NCBI RefSeq assembly: GCF_964355755.1
Contig: NC_092670.1
Location: 26,339,795-26,403,794 of the forward strand
Reading direction: 5' to 3'
DNA from: Antedon mediterranea
Lineage: Eukaryota > Echinodermata > Crinoidea > Comatulida > Antedonidae
DNA length: 64,000 nucleotides
The notes beneath the pieces were generated by a model. It saw only the letters and a list, made by a program, of their open reading frames with translations, did not search any database and was not told the DNA's origin. The translations under genes were made by a program, and so were the position numbers. Shown here in pieces: positions 51,401 to 60,705 of this stretch (its first letter is position 1; each line of letters starts with the position of its first letter).

Positions 51401-54400
51401 TGGACACAGAGATGGCCAGTGTGCACTCCACATGACTTTCTAAAATGCCGTAACTCTTTATATATATGGCTCTGGGGGAAGTAGGCATATAGTGCCACCA
51501 GCTACTGAATGACCGGGTATATCTGCGTAGATATTTTCAAAATTTTCTTTGATTGTTTTTACTATGTATGTTGATATGGAGTTATGTCTCCAAGTGTATC
51601 GACCTAGTTTCGAGTGAAACAGGACATGAATTCATTAGGCTTTCCCTATTTTTACACATTCTGCAAATATCATATAGCATATATGATAGATTTCCAAGTC
51701 AAATCACAGTTATTTCAATTAATTAATTTTAATAAATTGCCTTGTTGAACAAGTGGTTGCACATACGCATCCCAATAATCGGACCTATCATCCATTACAT
51801 TTTCTTTGATAATATTTTTTAAAAATCCAATCAAATGACGTCATGATCAATAAAAACAATAAAATCGTCGTATTGTCATGATATTATCGCTCTTACTAAT
51901 CATGACGTCATTTATTTGGACGTGTGAAAATATTATTTATTTTATTCTATAGTTATAGGATAAAAACTTTTAGATTTCTTTTGTTTTTTGTATGAAAAAT
52001 ATATATTTATCTATTTAATGTCGATCGTTATCATCCTAGTGATGGGCCTTTACACTACAAGTGAAACAATAAATTAAATTGTTTTTATATTATAAGTTTG
52101 ACCTATTTTTTCACAAACTTTTAATGTAATTTGTGAACCATTTGATTGGTCAGTTTTTACGATCGTATTGTTGAAACAATTTTTTACGTTGATTTTTACC
52201 CTTTTCCTGTAAAAACGCAACTCAACATCAACTGGAATTTAATAATTAAATAAGATAAATAATAATAATAACAAAGAACCTGTTTCTGCTACATCCTAAA
52301 CATATTTTTTGGGTTGTTCTGTTAAAATTCTACCCAAACAGCCTTTCATGAATAGGAAAGTCTGATTGATTGTATTATTTAATCTTGATTTTGGTATAAA
52401 ATTTTGTAATTTTTATTTCATTTTGTCGATAATTAAAAGTCTCTCTTCCGTCTGTACAATTTTTGCATGCTTTTTAATTTTGTATTGAGTCGATTTGGTG
52501 ACAAGTCAAAACCTTCGTTCCTCTTAATTTTGTCGAAATATTTTTTGTAAACAGTTTTTTCCTTTTAATTTTTCTGAATTTTTCCGACAGATTAATTATG
52601 TTTGTGATGTTGACTAACTAGACTATATACAAAGAGTGTGTAAAAAGTGGATAATGAAAGAAGATCAAACCCTTAGGTCAAAAAACATACAGCATTTGTA
52701 TTGGTAGTAGAAAGGGTACACAAACGATATTCATTTCTAAATACCATATTTTATCCACAAACTTGGTGGTGAAAATATGGTATATTTTTATGAGCACCAT
52801 TTCTTCAAAAAATATAACGTATATATAAATTATTTATTTGGAAGCAGAAACAATGCCTAAGTTATGCCAAATATCTACCAAAACCATATATTCGCCAATA
52901 TAGCGAAGACAACAACATTTTTTCACCATTTGGTTTCACAATTGCAGTTTGGCTCACAAATTACAGTTTAGGGTCGGTCGGACGTGGTTAACACAATATT
53001 TTTATTTTGCATTAATAAAAAATCCATACATGATAAAAAATTAAATTTCTCCTAATAACTATAATAATAACTATAGTTTGGTAACATTTTTAATGTATTT
53101 TATACCCTTAAATCTTTATATTATCATTAGAGTAATAGCTATTTAATGCATATTTAGCTGCTAGGTACATAGCTAATATATACTGCTAGTATTATTGTCA
53201 AAGTACTAATAATGTCATTGTATTACTAGGCCTCAAAGCTAGGCCTACATCTAACTTTTGGCAAAACATTTTCACAGCTAACATGTGCTATGAAAAGGAA
53301 ACATGAAAATTGTTTTAAAAAATGGTCTTTGTATTAATTTCTGTATTTTGGTGTAACACAGTATTAATTAGAGTTTTCATATGTGATACCTTATTTGCTT
53401 GTGATCAAAGTATGGCATGGTTACAGCATAAATGGTACATTTTCTGATTTTAACCATTTTTTTAACAAGCTGACATGGAGCAATAATATATGTACTAATT
53501 AGTTGCTTGGAGATTTTTTCAGTGTTTCAGGGCAGGTAGGTTACGGATTTGGGACTGGGTTAAAAAAAGTGTATGTTCACTCACCTTTACATTGATTAGT
53601 ATTCTTATCCAGTATTGCCTTTGTGGAATTAATTTTTCCATATCTAAAAAAAACAACAAAATACACAAAATTTACCCGTCACTGCACTGGATAGTTATAA
53701 AGAAAACTACATTAACTAGCAGATAAGACAAATCTAGATTACTTTCCAATGTTACGTTTTTGCTATAGTAGTTCCAAGATCAAACAATAATTTTGCGTCG
53801 CACCTAATTTACCTGCAAAGCAATGGTTGTATGATCTTATTTTTTACTTGCAATGTGAAAACCGGGCATATCGAGGATCTTGGTAGTTAAACTTAACTTA
53901 TTATACTAAAGTATTTTTACACACTGAAATTGTTATTATAACCAGATAAATGTTACCAGCATTTAAATGAATTGTTAAAAACCAATCAGAAAAACCGTAT
54001 TTATCTTAATACGAAGGAGACCTTTTTCATTTTAATTTAATTAATTTTTTTAAATTTGTTTTATCTTTATACTGGGTGACCTCTTCAGTCAAAGACTGAT
54101 CTCCCAGAGGGCCCAGTTGGTGATCAGTGGCAGTGATGTACTAATACACCGGGGTAACCCCCTACTCGTCTCGAAAGATGTACTAGGTTCTTTAAAGTGC
54201 ACACGAGCAAGTTGTGTACACTGGACCTACGGTTTATAGTCCTTATCCGAGAAGACTCGTTCTACCACCAGAACCATGGAGTGAGTGAGCCTCGAACCCC
54301 TGCCGATGTTATGGCTACGTGATTACGGTTCCACTGTCTTAACCGCTCGGCCACTCACTCACGCTCGGCCACTCACTCACTTAAATTGTACATTTAAAAA

Positions 54401-56828
54401 CAATTTATGTACTTAATTGGAAAATTATGACAAAAAACAAAAGAAAATCTAATAGATATTTGTAAAACTGTATTCAGAATAAAACAAGAAATATTTCTTA
54501 CAAAAAACGTCGCTCGAAATTTTAACATTAATCATTGTTCTTTTGATTAATTTATGATTAATTATTAAACTCTCTTTTCCCAGACGTTTTTTGGGTCCAG
54601 CAGCTGGGACCTATAAATTATAGTCGAGTTTACAAATTCGCAAGACTGTAAGCCTTATACTCCGCTATGAAACAGCTTATTAATGATAAGGGACATAGCA
54701 GGCTAGAGCCATGGCGCGAAAAGCTAACCTACAATACCAAACAGTGAAGTTTTTGAGAAAATTTAATGTTGACCTTTTGACCTTCATTGGTCACATGGTT
54801 TATTTTATATATACATTTTTTGATATGGATGTAATGGGATAAAATTATTATTATTACATTCCCTTTCCGATGAGACCATGGATGACAAAGTTTAGTGTGG
54901 AATGTCGGCCATTTTTAAATTTAAAAATGGTGGCTGAAGGGGTGGTCGTACAAAAATGGCACCCTAACTTTTTTGGAAATCAACAACTCAAGAATAACAA
55001 AGTTAGCAAATAAAATCTATTTTGGCACAAATATCGAGCTTGAACTTGCAAAAAATCAGGCCTAGAGGCTTAATTTTAAAAAGTGGATCGTTTTCTTTTT
55101 TTTGGGGGTTGTTTTATGTTTTGAAGTATAAGTCCAATTTCTGGGACCTCTATTTTTCAAAATGTTCTTAGCTCCACCCCAAGTCACTCATTCAATATAT
55201 ACAAGGCAAAGACTGGATACCAATTACCTAGCTGGGCAAAGTTTGACGCCTTGTTCTTGCATTGGGCATTCACATTCATTACAAGACAATATTACAAGTA
55301 AAAGATTAGAAATTTTATATCCCACCTTTAATGTTGAAAACTCCCTCCTTACAAATTAAGTAAACAAGGGGAAATTTTTTTTTACTAGCAAGTTAGGGTT
55401 ATTTTCAACAGACTAATCACAGTCAATTTTTTTCTCCATGTCTGTGGTTAACACTACGGGCAGTCATTAAGGCAGCATGCAACCAATATGCAACAAGGAA
55501 ACACAGAAACATGAAACTTTTCTGTGGCGCAAAAATTTGATTGATTAGTCATCAACTCCGAGTATTGTTCAACTTGTATGACATCTCTACATAACCGATC
55601 TAAAATATATTGCACTTGATTTAGATTAATTTCCTCATTTTCGAGTTGTTTCAAGTTGCAAGGCGCTAAATTCTGTTTCCAAAGTTAGTTACAATTCTCG
55701 CTTCCATGATTATTTTTTTAACCCGGCCCCCAGAGTGATTTCAGTCATGTCGTTTTAAAATACTATGCTGCCCTCAACGTTTAAATTTAGTTAGACTGTA
55801 CGCAAATTTGTCTTTACGTCAATTTTTGTCCTTTCGGCAATTTAACCATACAGCAATTTGTTCTTTCATCAATTTGTTCATACGGCAATGTGTGTGTCCG
55901 TATGGTGATTAGTGTGTTATAATAATTAAAAGGCAGAAATATGACCAATAATACTAATATAGTAGTTTTGGTCTGAAGAGGAAGCAATTACATGCAGCTG
56001 TAACACAAGCCTAGGCCCTATATAGCAGTCTCATAATTTGCATCGATCAGGTCCTGTAAATAGATTCTCTAATATAGTGTAGGCAATACATTACCACAGG
56101 ACAATTAGCATGGAGTGGTGTCTATATGTAGGTGAACAAAAAAATAGTTTATGCAGGGTAAATAATTGACACAACAGCAGCAGCAACCAATGGCATTGTC
56201 GCCACTGCCGCCATTTTGATTTTTTACTAAAAATGTATTACGGAAATCTTTTTGGGTCTTTCACTGTAACCTTTTCACAACCGTAAAATTACAGCAATAT
56301 TATCTTCTATCTAGCCTGGCCTGCTTACTGCGATATAGCCTCAATGAAATACTCATTAGTTACCCACAACACAGTTTGTGAAGTTTGTGCAACTGAGTTC
56401 AGGTCATGTTTCTCAGCGCTGACCAGTGGGTTGAGTTGAGGAGGTGCTTTCAGGATATAGCTGATGATCAAGACCAGAATCAATTTGGGGCATTGCAACG
56501 GTTTTTAAGCTTTGCTCTTTTTTGTATGTAACCAAGGCAAGGGAAAATATGTATTTTTCTACAAATATATTAATTCTACAATGAAGAAATGAAGTTAAAC
56601 GTCTTACTGTAACTGCTGAACCATTGAAAGATTGATTCTTGCTTTTACTTACATATAGCACATTGTGTGAAGATCTTGGTCAGTTGTGTTAGGTAATAAG
56701 CCCCTTATATAAAGATTGGTTTTACTAAGTTGATCTCCATGCAGTGAGTGTGGTGAGTTCTGTGACCCTGATCCGGTACTGATGGTACTGGGACTTGGAG
56801 GGGGCATGCTTCTTAGTTGAGGGTTAAA
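30377..56828 (-). CDS. RBMS: RBMS-type two-RRM RNA-binding protein, nine coding exons, 5' end missing
   Basis: Exons 56653-56828, 53585-53643, 47904-47995, 43387-43544, 42745-42948, 41432-41558, 32209-32307, 30589-30651 and 30377-30439 join in phase to about 346 residues plus stop. RRM1 begins NLYIRGL and continues [11 protein letters not shown] and YGFVDF. RRM2 begins NLYITNLP and ends RGIGFAR. The block [12 protein letters not shown] after RRM2, and a Pro/Gln/Tyr-rich tail, are typical of vertebrate RBMS1/2/3, which bind single-stranded nucleic acid and AU-rich RNA. RBMS1 is about 406 residues, so one or more short 5' exons (family start MGKVWKQQ) lie outside the window or were not recognised. 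The paralogue cannot be assigned. Introns total about 25 kb and are full of transposons. Confidence 0.92.
30589..30651 (-). CDS. RBMS: RBMS-like exon: Tyr/Gln-rich segment
   Basis: Twenty-one codons, [18 protein letters not shown] then TVE, resembling vertebrate YLPQYAHMQ...VPVEE. Phase 0 on both sides; acceptor TTGTAG, donor GTAAGG. Confidence 0.82.
31398..31525 (+). repeat. MITE family T fragment
   Basis: Starts TTAAAGTCCCATTCCCTACG and follows the family consensus for about 120 bp, then diverges. In the RBMS intron between 30651 and 32209. Confidence 0.75.
31545..31690 (-). mobile_element. tRNA-derived SINE, family 1, degraded copy
   Basis: Shares TCCTTATCCGAGAAGACT and the tRNA-like head (AACCGCTCAGCCA on the plus strand) with 3151-3447, but with many changes. 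Truncated at the 3' end. Confidence 0.75.
32209..32307 (-). CDS. RBMS: RBMS-like exon: C-terminal region
   Basis: Thirty-three codons, [19 protein letters not shown] to MGQIQLAGT, flanked by AG and GTAAGT in phase 0. Composition and position fit the RBMS tail (vertebrate MSHLSLGSTGT). It lies 9.1 kb from the previous exon, beyond a nested LINE complex. Confidence 0.8.
33019..33290 (+). repeat. TIR-like element copy 1 inside LINE-A
   Basis: Parallels 33989-34497: CGAGTCTAGGACTCG-type start, a CATGAATATACTACAGGGAC core, and an ATGACGTCATTACAGCTTCT end. Shorter than copy 2. Confidence 0.65.
33533..33772 (-). mobile_element. tRNA-derived SINE, family 2, copy 1
   Basis: On the minus strand: head GGAGTGGAGCTGTAG, box A-like TAGCTTGGTGGTTAACG, box B GGTTCAATCC, body, and a long A tail (28 T on the plus strand at 33533-33560). 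A second copy is at 38061-38325. Confidence 0.85.
33853..33923 (+). tRNA. tRNA-Val(AAC)-like gene or tRNA-derived copy
   Basis: A 7-bp acceptor stem (GTTTCGT with GCGAAAC), a D arm with TAGTGGTTA, an anticodon stem TCTGC/GCAGA around TTAACAC, and a T loop TTCGAGC. It resembles animal tRNA-Val(AAC) almost throughout. The T stem has a central T-T mismatch (CCTGG/CCTGG), so function is doubtful. A degraded relative is at 33366-33440. It sits in repeat DNA inserted in LINE-A, so it may be a retrocopy. Confidence 0.6.
33989..34497 (+). mobile_element. TIR-like element copy 2 inside LINE-A
   Basis: Ends TACTCGGGGTAC and GTACCCCGAGTA form a 12-bp inverted repeat. The interior matches 33019-33290. 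No coding capacity. No clear target-site duplication seen. Confidence 0.65.
34918..35398 (-). mobile_element. Family E element inside the LINE-A reverse transcriptase
   Basis: About 480 bp matching 37524-37978 in inverse orientation. One end is TCAATACAAGAAC, the other TAAATTTATATATA. It separates the DMRKAF block from the GIPQ/YADD block of LINE-A. About 25 residues of RT seem lost at the site. Confidence 0.78.
37524..37978 (+). mobile_element. Family E element upstream of LINE-A (inverted partner)
   Basis: Inverse copy of 34918-35398, about 2.1 kb away, so the two flank most of the surviving LINE-A coding region. A partial copy is at 15595-15850. Confidence 0.78.
38061..38325 (-). mobile_element. 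tRNA-derived SINE, family 2, copy 2
   Basis: Same head, box B (GGTTCAAGTCC on the minus strand), body and T-rich left end as 33533-33772. About 25 extra bases in the body. Confidence 0.82.
38330..39880. other. RBMS intron, no gene
   Basis: AT-rich. Only the lone GACGATTCGGCCCTGA repeat at 39660-39692 stands out. Confidence 0.5.
39890..40400 (+). repeat. Dispersed repeat family C, copies 2 and 3
   Basis: 39890-40175 is a close relative of 9270-9600. 40195-40400 repeats the pattern again with more change (CTCTATTAAATGTGATGAGC). A run of about 16 G follows at 40679. Confidence 0.65.
40760..41045 (+). repeat. Dispersed repeat family B, copy 1
   Basis: Shares AGCTGGGACCTATAAATTAT and ATGAAACAGCTTATTAATGA with 46305-46600 and 54575-54720. 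The latter two are preceded by a common AAATATTTCTTACAAAAAACG segment, also near 5597. No product recognised. Confidence 0.7.
41432..41558 (-). CDS. RBMS: RBMS-like exon: Pro/Tyr-rich C-terminal region
   Basis: Codes [15 protein letters not shown], then repeated PY and HVP/HSP patterns, ending MVQQPVHQ. Corresponds to the vertebrate region with MITQTSITPYIASP and similar. Acceptor and donor (GTAATG) are in phase with neighbours. Confidence 0.88.
41691..41965. mobile_element. MITE with TTAA duplication (piggyBac-like)
   Basis: Terminal repeats GCCTGGTTTCCAGT and ACTGGAAACCAGGC are perfect over 14 bp. TTAA occurs at 41687-41690 and 41966-41969, as the target-site duplication of TTAA-specific transposons. 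It is 275 bp with no coding capacity, in the RBMS intron beside exon 41432-41558. Confidence 0.85.
42005..42200 (+). repeat. Dispersed repeat family D
   Basis: TGATTGGTCAGTT with flanking CGTAATTT and AACGATC, as at 11225-11430 and 52110-52260. The AT-rich piece at 42230-42290 matches the window start (1-55). Confidence 0.6.
42745..42948 (-). CDS. RBMS: RBMS-like exon: end of RRM2 and post-RRM block
   Basis: [17 protein letters not shown] closes RRM2; [19 protein letters not shown] is the family's signature after RRM2. Ends in a Tyr/Pro segment (YDSMYAPNG). Donor GTATGT. Confidence 0.95.
43387..43544 (-). CDS. RBMS: RBMS-like exon: RRM2
   Basis: Starts [20 protein letters not shown] (RNP2 inside) and ends SRGIGFAR (RNP1), with [11 protein letters not shown] between. 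This closely follows RBMS RRM2. Acceptor AG at 43546-43545 and donor GTAAGA, phase 2. Confidence 0.95.
44560..45880 (-). repeat. Single copy of the 294-3725 repeat, interrupted
   Basis: The left end (CCTACTGTAAAATTCTCCTAC) and right end (GATTACATATACCTGCTTGGCG) match the array at 294-3725. A 655-bp TIR element is inserted at 44978-45632. Confidence 0.8.
44978..45632. mobile_element. TIR element with TAA duplication (PIF/Harbinger-like)
   Basis: Perfect 19-bp inverted ends GACCCCATTTACACTTACG, with TAA on both sides (44975-44977 and 45633-45635). The undisturbed target can be read in the sibling repeats. A 3-bp TWA duplication is the PIF/Harbinger signature. GGCCGG-rich subterminal parts. A short frame at 45328-45395 ([10 protein letters not shown]..., ending before GTATGT) may be a first-exon relic. 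Confidence 0.85.
46305..46600 (+). repeat. Dispersed repeat family B, copy 2
   Basis: Very similar to 40760-41045, including CTGAATACCCTCTAGAGACA. The upstream part (45955-46035) is shared with 54475-54570. Confidence 0.7.
46640..46930 (-). pseudogene. LINE reverse-transcriptase fragment
   Basis: Minus-strand frames read [15 protein letters not shown], then after a frameshift [23 protein letters not shown] has become ADY. KYLG after a V-x-x-x-K stretch is the usual RT thumb-side motif of CR1-like LINEs. Related to 6170-6330. Confidence 0.75.
47628..47815 (+). repeat. MITE family T fragment next to RBMS exon
   Basis: Starts AAGACACTAGACCTACG and follows the family to AACATGCATCGCGTGCGG. Ends about 90 bp from RBMS exon 47904-47995. 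Confidence 0.7.
47904..47995 (-). CDS. RBMS: RBMS-like exon: RRM1 RNP1
   Basis: Codes [17 protein letters not shown] and then a segment ending VAAQMAK. GYGFVDF is the RNP1 core of RRM1. Donor GTAAGA, phase 0. Confidence 0.95.
48337..48399. other. Strong intronic hairpin, about 63 nt
   Basis: ACACCTCCGA pairs with TCGGAGGTGT (10 bp). A 4x4 internal loop follows, then CCAGATGATGATCAT pairs with ATGATCATCATCTGG (15 bp, perfect), with a 5-nt loop. It lies about 340 bp 5' (in gene sense) of RBMS exon 47904-47995. It could be a small fold-back element or a hairpin RNA. Confidence 0.8.
49560..50130 (-). repeat. Dispersed repeat family C, inverted copies
   Basis: Minus-strand reading gives TACAATTCAACAGCTTCC as in 9270-9600. 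Two diverged units are visible (49630-49760 and 49960-50060). Confidence 0.55.
50735..51690 (-). pseudogene. Relic LINE with restriction-like endonuclease (R2/NeSL/Hero type)
   Basis: Minus-strand frame at 50890-50735 reads [20 protein letters not shown], then a helix with AHERK, ending in a stop. PD...ELT is the PD-(D/E)XK core of the C-terminal endonuclease of R2-like LINEs. On the far side of the foldback, 51690-51490 encodes a degenerate C-x2-C segment ([10 protein letters not shown]) and further short matches to the zinc-finger region that precedes this domain. RT is not present. Confidence 0.7.
50913..51474. mobile_element. Foldback element of about 560 bp
   Basis: Arms 50913-51131 and 51245-51474 are inverted copies with some changes; both outer ends read CAGAGCCATATATA. 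The centre (about 110 bp) is unpaired and GC-richer. It splits the relic LINE at 50735-51690. No clear target-site duplication seen. Confidence 0.8.
51700..53584. other. RBMS intron, no gene
   Basis: AT-rich. Family D copy at 52110-52260. Nothing else recognised. Confidence 0.5.
53585..53643 (-). CDS. RBMS: RBMS-like exon: RRM1 middle
   Basis: A 59-bp exon coding [19 protein letters not shown], matching the RBMS segment [19 protein letters not shown]. Both junction codons restore the reading frame; donor GTGAGT. Confidence 0.95.
54065..54384 (-). mobile_element. tRNA-derived SINE, family 1, copy 2
   Basis: Near-identical to 3151-3447 (only scattered differences over about 295 bp). The head end has a short local duplication of CGCTCGGCCACTCACTCAC at 54344-54384. 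Confidence 0.88.
54475..54720 (+). repeat. Dispersed repeat family B, copy 3 (internally deleted)
   Basis: 54475-54570 matches 45955-46035. 54575-54720 matches the second half of 46305-46600; the part between is missing. Confidence 0.7.
54721..56652. other. RBMS intron, no gene
   Basis: Open frames here are short and lack family features. Nothing recognised. Confidence 0.5.
56653..56828 (-). CDS. RBMS: RBMS-like exon: linker and start of RRM1
   Basis: Reads [17 protein letters not shown], a Ser/Gly-rich linker, then [13 protein letters not shown] and [14 protein letters not shown]1 has PMAPPSPSTTS and [13 protein letters not shown] in the same order. Acceptor AG at 56830-56829, donor GTAAGT, phase 2. 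Confidence 0.93.
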
Positions 56829-57375
56829 CTGTAAAACAAAATATAAAATAATCCACATCTTAGTAAAAATCTAGCAAGAGTTGTTCATTGAAAAAAAAAC
56901 AGAATTCAAAGGAAATACAAGTACATAAGCAAAGTATATTTGTTCACAATTTAATTAATTAAAAAGAAGCCCATAAATTGAACTACAGTACTTTAGTTTA
57001 TCTGTATAGTTTTAGCTCATACAATTTGACATGGTACAATAATATCATTAATATGGATATATTGTGAGGTGCGGATTTAGACCTTAGCATGTGCAAAAGT
57101 CAGCTAAGTAAATTTTGTTTAAAGTAAAAAATAATAAAACATGATTTCAAACACAATGCCAACCAAGTCTTTATTCTTATTTTGCGACATATATAAGATT
57201 ACAGTTACTGTATGTCATGAGTTGATACAGACACGTTATGTTATTTATAGACACGCACGCTGATCGAGAACAGTCGAAAGTGTAGGTGGCATGCAGCAGT
57301 TAGCAACAACTCTTGCTGGTTAGAAATTGGCTGGTGTGTATGCTTAAAGAATTGCTCGAGCAAAAAATCCTGTTC

Positions 57376-57728
57376 CCTGCCGGTCCTCGCAAACATAGGA
57401 GCACAAGCACTTGCAACAATCCGCTGGTGGTTTGCAAAGATAGTTAACAAGCACTTGCATTAATATGCCGGGGGTATCAAACAAGCTCTGACACTAGTTC
57501 GCTAATGCTTCACAAATATAGGTAACAAGCACTGTCACTAATCCAACGGTGCTCACAAAGATAGCTAACAAGCTCTGGCACTAATCCACCGGTTCTCGCA
57601 AAGATAGGTAACAAGCTCTGGCACTAATCCACCGGTTCTCGCAAAGAAAGGTAACAAGCTCTGGCACTAATCCACCGGTTCTCGCAAAGATAGGTAACAA
57701 GCTCTGGCACTAATCCACCGGTGCTCGC
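57376..57728. repeat. 43-bp minisatellite
   Basis: Unit contains TAACAAGCTCTGGCACTAAT followed by CCACCGGTTCTCGCAAAGAT. About four near-identical units lie at 57560-57728 and more diverged units run back to about 57376. It lies upstream of the first visible RBMS exon. Confidence 0.85.
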
Positions 57729-57739
57729 TGGAAATCGTG

Positions 57740-58655
57740 TAAGGACTCTGACTAACAAGTTTTATAAAAAAAATAAAGCTCATACAACCTAATGAAACAA
57801 GCAAGCACTACACTGCCGTACTTTGAGAAAAGGGCTTACTACAAAAAGCTACCTTTGAGTAATTGACCAAAACATGTTTTTGTTCTTTATTACAAAAGTT
57901 CAGATAGATATTTATTTTCAAATGAATATATTTCAAAAGTACATTATTAAAACATTTCTGACATAATTTTCCATTATTATTTTTTTATTTTTGGGGGTCA
58001 AATTGCAGATAAAGCCTTTTCTTAAATTATTTGTTCTTAAAAATGACGGGAAATACTTTAAAAACAGGGCACTTTTGCAGTTATTTTGTTTGCTTTTTTC
58101 TGAAAATTTACCAAAACATTTAGTAACTTTAGTTAAAATAAATTATAACTGTAATTTAAATCAGGTAATTTGTAAAAAATTTTCAAAATATATGAAAAAG
58201 GCTTTTCTCCTAAGAGCAATAATCTGCCTCATTATATATTCATCATACTGTTATAAGATTGGTCAATTACTGTAGTTGAGGCCTTTTGTCAAATTATTTC
58301 TATAGGTGTTTGTATATAAGCCCCAAAAAATAATAATTATTATCATATTTATAGACATATTTTGGGATAACTGGTCAATTCAAGTGATATAGAGTATACC
58401 CCCAAGAGTCAAATAAGGATAAAAATCTCAATTTCGAAAAAAATGTAGTTAAGCCCTTTCCTCAAAATATGGCAGTACAGTACTCATAGACTCTAAAAAA
58501 CAAGCAAATATTTGCACAATTTTAAGAAAGAAATTTTGGAATGATCTTTGAAATGGTAATGAATATAGTCAAGGAAACAAATTAAATAGCGCCTTTGGGC
58601 TTCTGTACTATTCTTTAGCTTTTCTTTTTCAACCAGGGCTTTCAATTTCAGTGAT
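57740..58655. other. Non-coding AT-rich stretch
   Basis: A 94-codon open frame at 57991-58275 has no recognisable feature and is Lys/Phe-rich as expected of AT-rich DNA. No element identified. Confidence 0.45.
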
Positions 58656-58659
58656 ACAG

Positions 58660-58850
58660 CTGGTGTTTTCTATTATCTGCATATCAAGCAGAAGGTTCCG
58701 GGTTCGAGTCTTGGTTGGGGGACTTTTTCTCATTTTCACGGATTTCCTCATCTTTATCGTTTCAAATTAATTAATTAATTAAATTTCAGTATATCACCGG
58801 GTGGTTTAGAATTTATTCTGTGCCTGTGATGTATACAGTATATATAACTT
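58660..58850 (+). mobile_element. tRNA-derived SINE, family 3, copy 2
   Basis: Box B GGGTTCGAGTC, then the same body as 20433-20640 (TTTATCGTTT, AGTATATCACC.GGTGGTTT). The box A half is replaced. Confidence 0.7.
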
Positions 58851-59850
58851 TAAAAACATTCAACCAGGTCATTTCTTGTCTTAAATGTGTGTTCTAAGGT
58901 TAAAGTTCCATTCCCTACATCTTTTAGATCTAATTTAAGGTCACAAACTACATTTAATAAAGAAAAAAATACTATATGGACCATATTGTGATAACTTTTT
59001 TCTTTTAAACGGTTAAAAATGTGAAAAATAAGTCGATTCTAATAATATAAGCGCACCTGCTATAAATTGCTATTTGAATTTTTCTTCTGTGATTTACCAA
59101 CTTTTTCGATCGATTTCGAAAGCAAAACAAATGGAAGAACCATAACTTTTCAAAGGAAATACTGGGTCTTCTGCAATCTAACAACGCCAGACTAGGCCTA
59201 TACTGTAGCTAGGTAGGCCTAGAAGGAGGATGAAGTTGCAATCATATTTACTTCTTTCTAATTAGGATTACACCACCAGAAAACATACATTGTTACCACC
59301 ACAAATCAAGACATTCAACTGAACAACGGGAGACTGCAAGAATATTCAACTGTTTTCCAGTCAGAAATGATGTACTTTGGAAGCTTTTATAAAACATGAC
59401 AATTTTTTGGACAAATAACTGACATAATGATATTAATCAATAAAACTAGATTTATTTTGTCACTATGATAAGTTATAGGTCAAGTGCATTGACTAATTGA
59501 CTTAAATAAAGATAATTAATTTTTATATTTATAATATATAATGCAAATACAATGTATTCTGCTAAAAAAAGAAAGACAATTATTACAACAACTAGACAAA
59601 ACCAGGATAGGCCTATAGCTAGCTTACAATGTCTGTATGTTACTGATGTTTACACGCTACTGTACTGTAGGTCTACAAAGCTAAGCCTAGATAGGCTAGG
59701 CATAAAGACCGTCCATGAGATGACATTCAACGCAAACTTTACATTATTTTTCTCTTTTTATCGTAATTAACCATAAAATGTACAGACATGACAAGACATG
59801 TCCTGGTTTAATGTTTTTAAAGTAATATATATGCATTATATTAACAAACG
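58845..59850 (+). mobile_element. MITE family T copy with internal insertion
   Basis: A displaced end-type segment (58845-58900) lies just before TTAAAGTTCCATTCCCTAC at 58901. The 3' half (59640-59850) ends in ATGTTTTTAAAGTAATATATA. Between about 59225 and 59550 is unrelated AT-rich DNA. Confidence 0.65.
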
Positions 59851-60700
59851 TCGACAATTGCAGGCAATGTGGCTTTAAATTTGTCTATAAGTTCATTTAA
59901 AAGTAAACTTTCTTTTACAATGTCAAAAATGGCTGCAATTGATCAACTTCTTTTAGATGTTGCAATCAACTTCTTTTAGATGTTGTAATTGTAGATTGAA
60001 TTATTTATGATTTTATTCAAAATAATACAATTTAACATTTTACTCAATACATTTATAGCAGCAGCATTAATTGATAATAATTAATTTGCATTAATTGAAT
60101 CTTACAGTTATTAGAATGTATCAGTACCTTTCATCGGGGATGGTGGAAGCTGCCTTAACTGTGTCTACAGCCCTGGACTTTTTGGGCAACCTCCTTAAAA
60201 TAGTGCTGCAAATGTTTAGTACCTGTTTGGTCTTTCCTTTCAAATTGTTTGTTTTGTTATTGGCAAAAATTTATATAAAAATAAAAAAATAACTCTTTGA
60301 TTTTTCCACTTGACCCTATGCTACTGTATTTATTATACTATTACTACAAAATATCAAAACGTTCTGTGTATTTAAGGTAGATAACCTGACAGTACACTTT
60401 CTAATCAAATTTGAACAAGTGCAGTGTCAATAGTTTTGTTACCTTTTTCAACATAATATTCTAATAAACTTCCCAATAAATTGATATTAAGAATGTACTA
60501 GAAAGCCTGTCAAGAAACTCCTTCCTTGTCTAATGTAATAAAATTTAAAAATTCTGGAAACATGTAGCTAAATTGCAATTGATAGCCTATGATTGACTCC
60601 ATAAAAACTTTCAAATTATAGGTCATCATAATAATCGGACAATTGGTTGATTTTATCTTTTTTCTATTGACTTTTTTAAGCAGGATTTGCTATTGTTTTC
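59851..60700. other. Non-coding AT-rich stretch
   Basis: No gene or element recognised. Confidence 0.45.
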
Positions 60701-60705
60701 ATTTT

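Noticed and set aside
57241-57450. Minus-strand frame as the missing 5' RBMS exon
   Set aside because: It overlaps the diverged part of the minisatellite and shows none of the expected Tyr/Pro/Gln-rich start.
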